Positions 61,253-64,000 of a stretch of 64,000 nucleotides of DNA are shown here, piece by piece. Position 1 is the stretch's first letter; every line of letters begins with the position of its first letter. The DNA comes from Oceanicola sp. 502str15 (GTDB lineage Bacteria; Pseudomonadota; Alphaproteobacteria; Rhodobacterales; Rhodobacteraceae). Where the stretch lies: assembly GCF_024105635.1 (NCBI RefSeq), contig NZ_WYDQ01000001.1, positions 1,860,001-1,924,000 on the forward strand. Reading direction: 5' to 3'. A program made the position numbers and the translations under genes. A model generated the notes under the pieces. The model did no database searches. It had not been told where the DNA came from and worked only from the letters and a program-made list of their open reading frames with translations.

Positions 61253-62050
61253 TTATGAAAGCTTTTGCGCTGCGGCGTAGAGCGAGACCGCGGCGGCATT
61301 CGACACGTTGAGCGAGCCGAACTCCCCGGCGAAGGGGATCTTCACGAGGTGGTCGCAGGTGTTGCGGGTGCGTTCGCGCAAGCCGGGGCCCTCTGCTCCG
61401 AGCACGAGGGCGATTGCGGTGCCGGCGGGCAGGTCTGCAAGCGTGCTCTCGAGGGTCGCCTCTGCCTCCCCCGCGAGGCCGAGCAGGGTGTATCCCGCGG
61501 CCCGCAGGTCTTCCATCGCATCGGCGAGGTTGCGCACCCGCAAGTAGGGTTGGCGCTCGAGCGCACCGGAGGCGGTCTTGGCCAAGGCCCCGGTTTCGGG
61601 CGCGGAGTGGCGTGCCGGGCCGATCACGGCGCGTGCGCCGAACACCTCTGCCGAGCGCAGGATGGCGCCCACGTTATGCGGGTCTGTCACACGATCGAGC
61701 AGCACCACGAGGGGCAGGCCATCACCGGAGATGCAGCGTGTCTGCACATCGCCCCAATCGAGCGGTTTCACTTCGAGCGCGGCACCCTGATGCACCGAAC
61801 CGGGGTCCAGCGGCACCGGGAACTTGCGCGGATCGGCGATTTCCGGCTCCATCCCGGCCGACTGCCAGCAGGCTTCACCGAGGCGGTCGGCGGCGTTACG
61901 GGTGAGCACGAGGCGCAGCTTTTCGCGGGCCGGGTTGGCCAGTGCGTCGCGCACGGCATGAAGCCCGAAGAGCCACAGCGTCTCTGCCGCGCTGGCCCGC
62001 TTGGCCCGCTCCTTATCCACCACCCATGTTGGTTTTTTCGCCACGATCAC
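61253..62050 (-). CDS. rlmB: 23S rRNA (guanosine-2'-O-)-methyltransferase RlmB (SpoU/TrmH family)
   Basis: The 265-residue methyltransferase has the substrate-binding N-terminal domain (WLFGLHAVRDALANPAREKLR) and a trefoil-knot SPOUT domain with LLDRVTDPHNVGAILRSAEVF, LVLGAEGPGLRE and IPFAGEFGSLNVSNAAAVSLY, the three SpoU motifs. It methylates 23S rRNA at the peptidyl-transferase region. GTG at 62050 or an in-frame GTG at 62044 could be the start; GGAGG lies just upstream of both. It diverges from tRNA-Tyr, a usual roseobacter arrangement. Confidence 0.9.
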   Translation of the reverse strand: MIVAKKPTWVVDKERAKRASAAETLWLFGLHAVRDALANPAREKLRLVLTRNAADRLGEACWQSAGMEPEIADPRKFPVPLDPGSVHQGAALEVKPLDWGDVQTRCISGDGLPLVVLLDRVTDPHNVGAILRSAEVFGARAVIGPARHSAPETGALAKTASGALERQPYLRVRNLADAMEDLRAAGYTLLGLAGEAEATLESTLADLPAGTAIALVLGAEGPGLRERTRNTCDHLVKIPFAGEFGSLNVSNAAAVSLYAAAQKLS

Positions 62051-62153
62051 GCTGCCTCCAGTTTCCGCGCCCCTGCATGGTCATGCCTGCGCAGAATCGC
62101 AAGGTTTTTCGCCTTGACGGCCCGGGGTGGGCTTTGTATTCCGCTCCGGCGTC

Positions 62154-62237
62154 GGGCGACGTGCTGCAAGGTGCGGCAGCGGACTGTAACTCCGCCGGGG
62201 AGACCCACGCCTGGTTCGATTCCAGGGTCGCCCACCA
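62154..62237 (+). tRNA. tRNA-Tyr(GTA)
   Basis: The sequence folds as a class II tRNA: acceptor GGGCGAC/GTCGCCC, D arm GCTG/CAGC, anticodon loop CTGTAAC giving GTA, a long variable arm and the T arm CCTGG-TTCGATT-CCAGG. A73 and CCA end at 62237. A T-rich run (CCTTTTTTTC) follows at about 62246 and may terminate it. Confidence 0.95.
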
Positions 62238-62297
62238 CTCCCCCTCCTTTTTTTCAGGATCGGAAGCGGTGAGCCCAGCGCAAACCTGCACAGAGGA

Positions 62298-63659
62298 TTA
62301 GTTGGCCACCGCCTGCGCGCCCGTGGTGATGAGCGACGGCGTGATCTGGCGGACCACCCGGTTCCAGCGTGTCACCGGCTGCTCGGCCACGAAGACCACA
62401 TCGTTGGGCCGCAGTTGGAACCGCGCCGCAAGGGTGATGTTCGCCGCGTTGCGTCCATCGAGGTGCCACGCGGTGACCGCGCCAAACTCGCGCGGATCGG
62501 GCGATGCGCGCAGGACGTAGATTTCCTTCACGTTGCCGGTGTCGAGCGGGATGCCCCCTGCCCCTTCGAACAGCGCGTCGGCAAGGCTTGCCTGCCGTCC
62601 GAGCGGCAGCGGAAAGCGGGCCTGCTGTCGGACTTCGCCGGTCAGGTAAACATAGTCCCGATCCACGGCATCAAACTCGACCTGCGAGCGGTAGTTCTGA
62701 CGCGCCTCGTTGAGGGCATCGCGCCGGATGGCCACTTCGGTGGACAGTTCGGAGAGCGCATCGCGGCGTTGTTGGCTCCGGAAGCCCGCAAGCGTGATCT
62801 GCTGTTCGAAATAGGCCTGCGCCTGGTCGAGCTCGTATTCTGTGTCGACGAAGACCGAGTCACCGTCGATCAGCCGAATGCGCTTGAGACCGGAACGGGC
62901 GTAGAATTCGCGCAGCGGAACTTGGTAGAGCGCGCCGTCGCGGTAGATCCGAATCGAAGTATAATCCTGATCGGCGGCGGTAATGCCGCCAGCCGTGGCG
63001 AGCGCCTGATCGAGGTAGAGCGGCGTCAGCCGGATCGGGGCAACGCCGGGGTTGGTTACCGCGCCGCCGACAGAGACCTTCTGCGAATTGAACTCCGCGA
63101 TCTCCAGCGAGAACGTGGGGTCGATCTGCGCTTCGACCAGCCGTTGAAACAGCTCGTCCTCGGCCACTTCCACCGTCATGCCCGCAATCCGCACCCGGCC
63201 CACGCTGGGGATGTTGATCGAGCCGTCGTCCTGAACCGTATAGCCCTGCCGGGAGTTCTGCGCCGCGAGAAGGCCCGAAAGCTCCTCTACAGTGTCGCCG
63301 GTTTTCGGGGTGGCAAAGAGCACGACATCGCCCACGCCAATCACATAGGGCCCCGGGTTGGCCTGTGGCGGGAGGCGGGTTTCCAGCGTGCCCGGGCGGG
63401 AGGTGGGGTCGAACACCGGCTCGGGGACCGCTCCGCCGGTGCGCAGGCCACCGCCCGTTCCGGCGCCCGCCGAAAAGATCGCAGGGAGGGTCTTGGGGCG
63501 ATAGCTGGAGCGATTGGCGAGCAGGGTCGTTTCGGCATTGACCGGCACCACCCGAACCCGGGTGCCATCGGCCACCCCATCGCGCACCTTCGGGCTATAG
63601 TAGGCCGTGCCACAGGCTGCAAGGCTTGCCAGCAGGCAGATCATTCCGATTGTTTTCAT
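62298..63659 (-). CDS. Polysaccharide export outer-membrane lipoprotein (Wza family)
   Basis: The 453-residue protein has a lipobox (ICLLASLAACG), a polysaccharide biosynthesis/export domain (YVIGVGDVVLFATPKTGDTVEE) and an SLBB region (VGGAVTNPGVAPIRLTPLYLDQAL and YLTGEVRQQARFPLPLGRQASL). Wza-type proteins form the outer-membrane channel for exopolysaccharide. A central coiled region rich in Gln and Arg (about residues 240-290) is longer than in E. coli Wza. ATG at 63659 is the only start that gives the lipobox. It is followed by the end of a YjbF-like gene, so an exopolysaccharide cluster probably continues past the right edge. Confidence 0.85.
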   Translation of the reverse strand: MKTIGMICLLASLAACGTAYYSPKVRDGVADGTRVRVVPVNAETTLLANRSSYRPKTLPAIFSAGAGTGGGLRTGGAVPEPVFDPTSRPGTLETRLPPQANPGPYVIGVGDVVLFATPKTGDTVEELSGLLAAQNSRQGYTVQDDGSINIPSVGRVRIAGMTVEVAEDELFQRLVEAQIDPTFSLEIAEFNSQKVSVGGAVTNPGVAPIRLTPLYLDQALATAGGITAADQDYTSIRIYRDGALYQVPLREFYARSGLKRIRLIDGDSVFVDTEYELDQAQAYFEQQITLAGFRSQQRRDALSELSTEVAIRRDALNEARQNYRSQVEFDAVDRDYVYLTGEVRQQARFPLPLGRQASLADALFEGAGGIPLDTGNVKEIYVLRASPDPREFGAVTAWHLDGRNAANITLAARFQLRPNDVVFVAEQPVTRWNRVVRQITPSLITTGAQAVAN

Positions 63660-63688
63660 TGCACCCGTCCCTTGCCTTGTCTCAACGC

Positions 63689-64000
63689 TTACTCGATCAC
63701 CTGTTGCATCACCAGTGGCCCGGTAAAATCCCCGGCCCATTGGCGGGATTGCACAACCCGGCCTGTCGCAAAGCTGATCCAATAGAGATTGGAGAAGCTC
63801 TGATCGAGGCTCTTGCAGTCTTCCTTCATCAACGCTGTCGCAACGCTGCGATAGGTTCCGGCCCGCGTGGCGACGTCGATGTTGCGGGGGTCTCTTCGGC
63901 TGACAACGCACAGGTAGGTGCGTGTCACGGCCTGGTTCTCGCCATTCAGAAATGTATGAAAGCGCTCTGCCGTTCCGCCTCTTCGGCGCAGGATCAGGGC
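63689..64000 (-). CDS. YjbF-like lipoprotein, C-terminal part (cut by the window edge)
   Basis: The last 103 codons of a minus-strand gene are present; the frame is open to position 64000. The end, SNLYWISFATGRVVQSRQW, is the YjbF/DUF2886 signature (W-x-x-x-x-T-G-R-V-x-x-S-x-Q-W). YjbF proteins accompany exopolysaccharide export genes of the yjbEFGH type. The signal peptide and lipobox would lie outside the window. The next gene downstream, the Wza-like protein, starts 29 bases after it. Confidence 0.7.
   Translation of the reverse strand, partial: ALILRRRGGTAERFHTFLNGENQAVTRTYLCVVSRRDPRNIDVATRAGTYRSVATALMKEDCKSLDQSFSNLYWISFATGRVVQSRQWAGDFTGPLVMQQVIE

Overview
The window looks like chromosomal DNA of a marine Rhodobacterales (roseobacter-type) alphaproteobacterium. 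The evidence is high GC with strong G/C third-position bias, tightly overlapping operons, an alphaproteobacterial set of housekeeping genes (accBC-aat-DUF2155-mlaD-NDUFA12 homologue, lipB, rlmB beside tRNA-Tyr), PccR/ScfR-type regulation, and several ABC transporters with complete catabolic pathways. No phage, insertion sequence, CRISPR array or rRNA operon was seen.

Layout. 1-3.2 kb: phenylacetate genes (paaG, paaI, paaK, a TetR regulator) diverging from a gene cut off at the left edge, with a palindrome between them. 3.2-12.2 kb: an FG-GAP/ASPIC secreted protein and a ROK repressor diverging from a complete xylose operon (xylF-xylH-xylG-xylB-xylA; ABC import, isomerase, kinase). 12.3-14.5 kb: a small unknown protein, a D-amino-acid-oxidase-like flavoprotein and a fasciclin protein. 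14.8-21.9 kb: an orphan type VI secretion module (VgrG, DUF4123 adaptor, two unknown proteins, a candidate PD-(D/E)XK DNase toxin, a candidate immunity protein, a secreted protein, PAAR) that ends next to tRNA-Leu(GAG). 22.2-26.8 kb: lipB, an autotransporter-barrel protein and PhoX behind a three-repeat Pho-box candidate. 26.9-36 kb: a short-chain-acyl regulator of the PccR/ScfR family diverging from a Liv-type ABC transporter (one binding protein, two permeases, two ATPases) that runs into an acetyl/propionyl-CoA synthetase; I read this as one carboxylate uptake and activation unit. 36-44.4 kb: a membrane-SRPBCC protein, catalase, YtoQ, phosphate transporter, Nudix hydrolase, an orphan pair of sugar/glycerol-type ABC permeases, a coiled-coil protein and a GIY-YIG protein.

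44.5-56.1 kb: a reductive pyrimidine degradation region. Dihydropyrimidine dehydrogenase (two subunits), dihydropyrimidinase and beta-ureidopropionase are encoded with an NMT1/THI5-type ABC importer and, unexpectedly, a GH114-like secreted protein and a small lipoprotein. A RutR homologue is encoded divergently, and a near-perfect RutR palindrome (13 of 14 positions) lies between it and the catabolic operon; a weaker copy precedes the dehydrogenase operon. 56.3-64 kb: accB-accC-aat, then on the minus strand DUF2155, MlaD, an NDUFA12 homologue, a CoA-binding protein, a YHS protein, rlmB, tRNA-Tyr (plus strand), a Wza-type polysaccharide export protein and the end of a YjbF-like lipoprotein gene cut by the right edge.

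The most novel material is the T6SS module, where four of eight genes have no function I recognise, and the two regulatory or metabolic units whose logic can be read from operators and gene order (RutR-pyd and PccR-Liv-Acs). All function calls are from reading the sequence; no database search was run.
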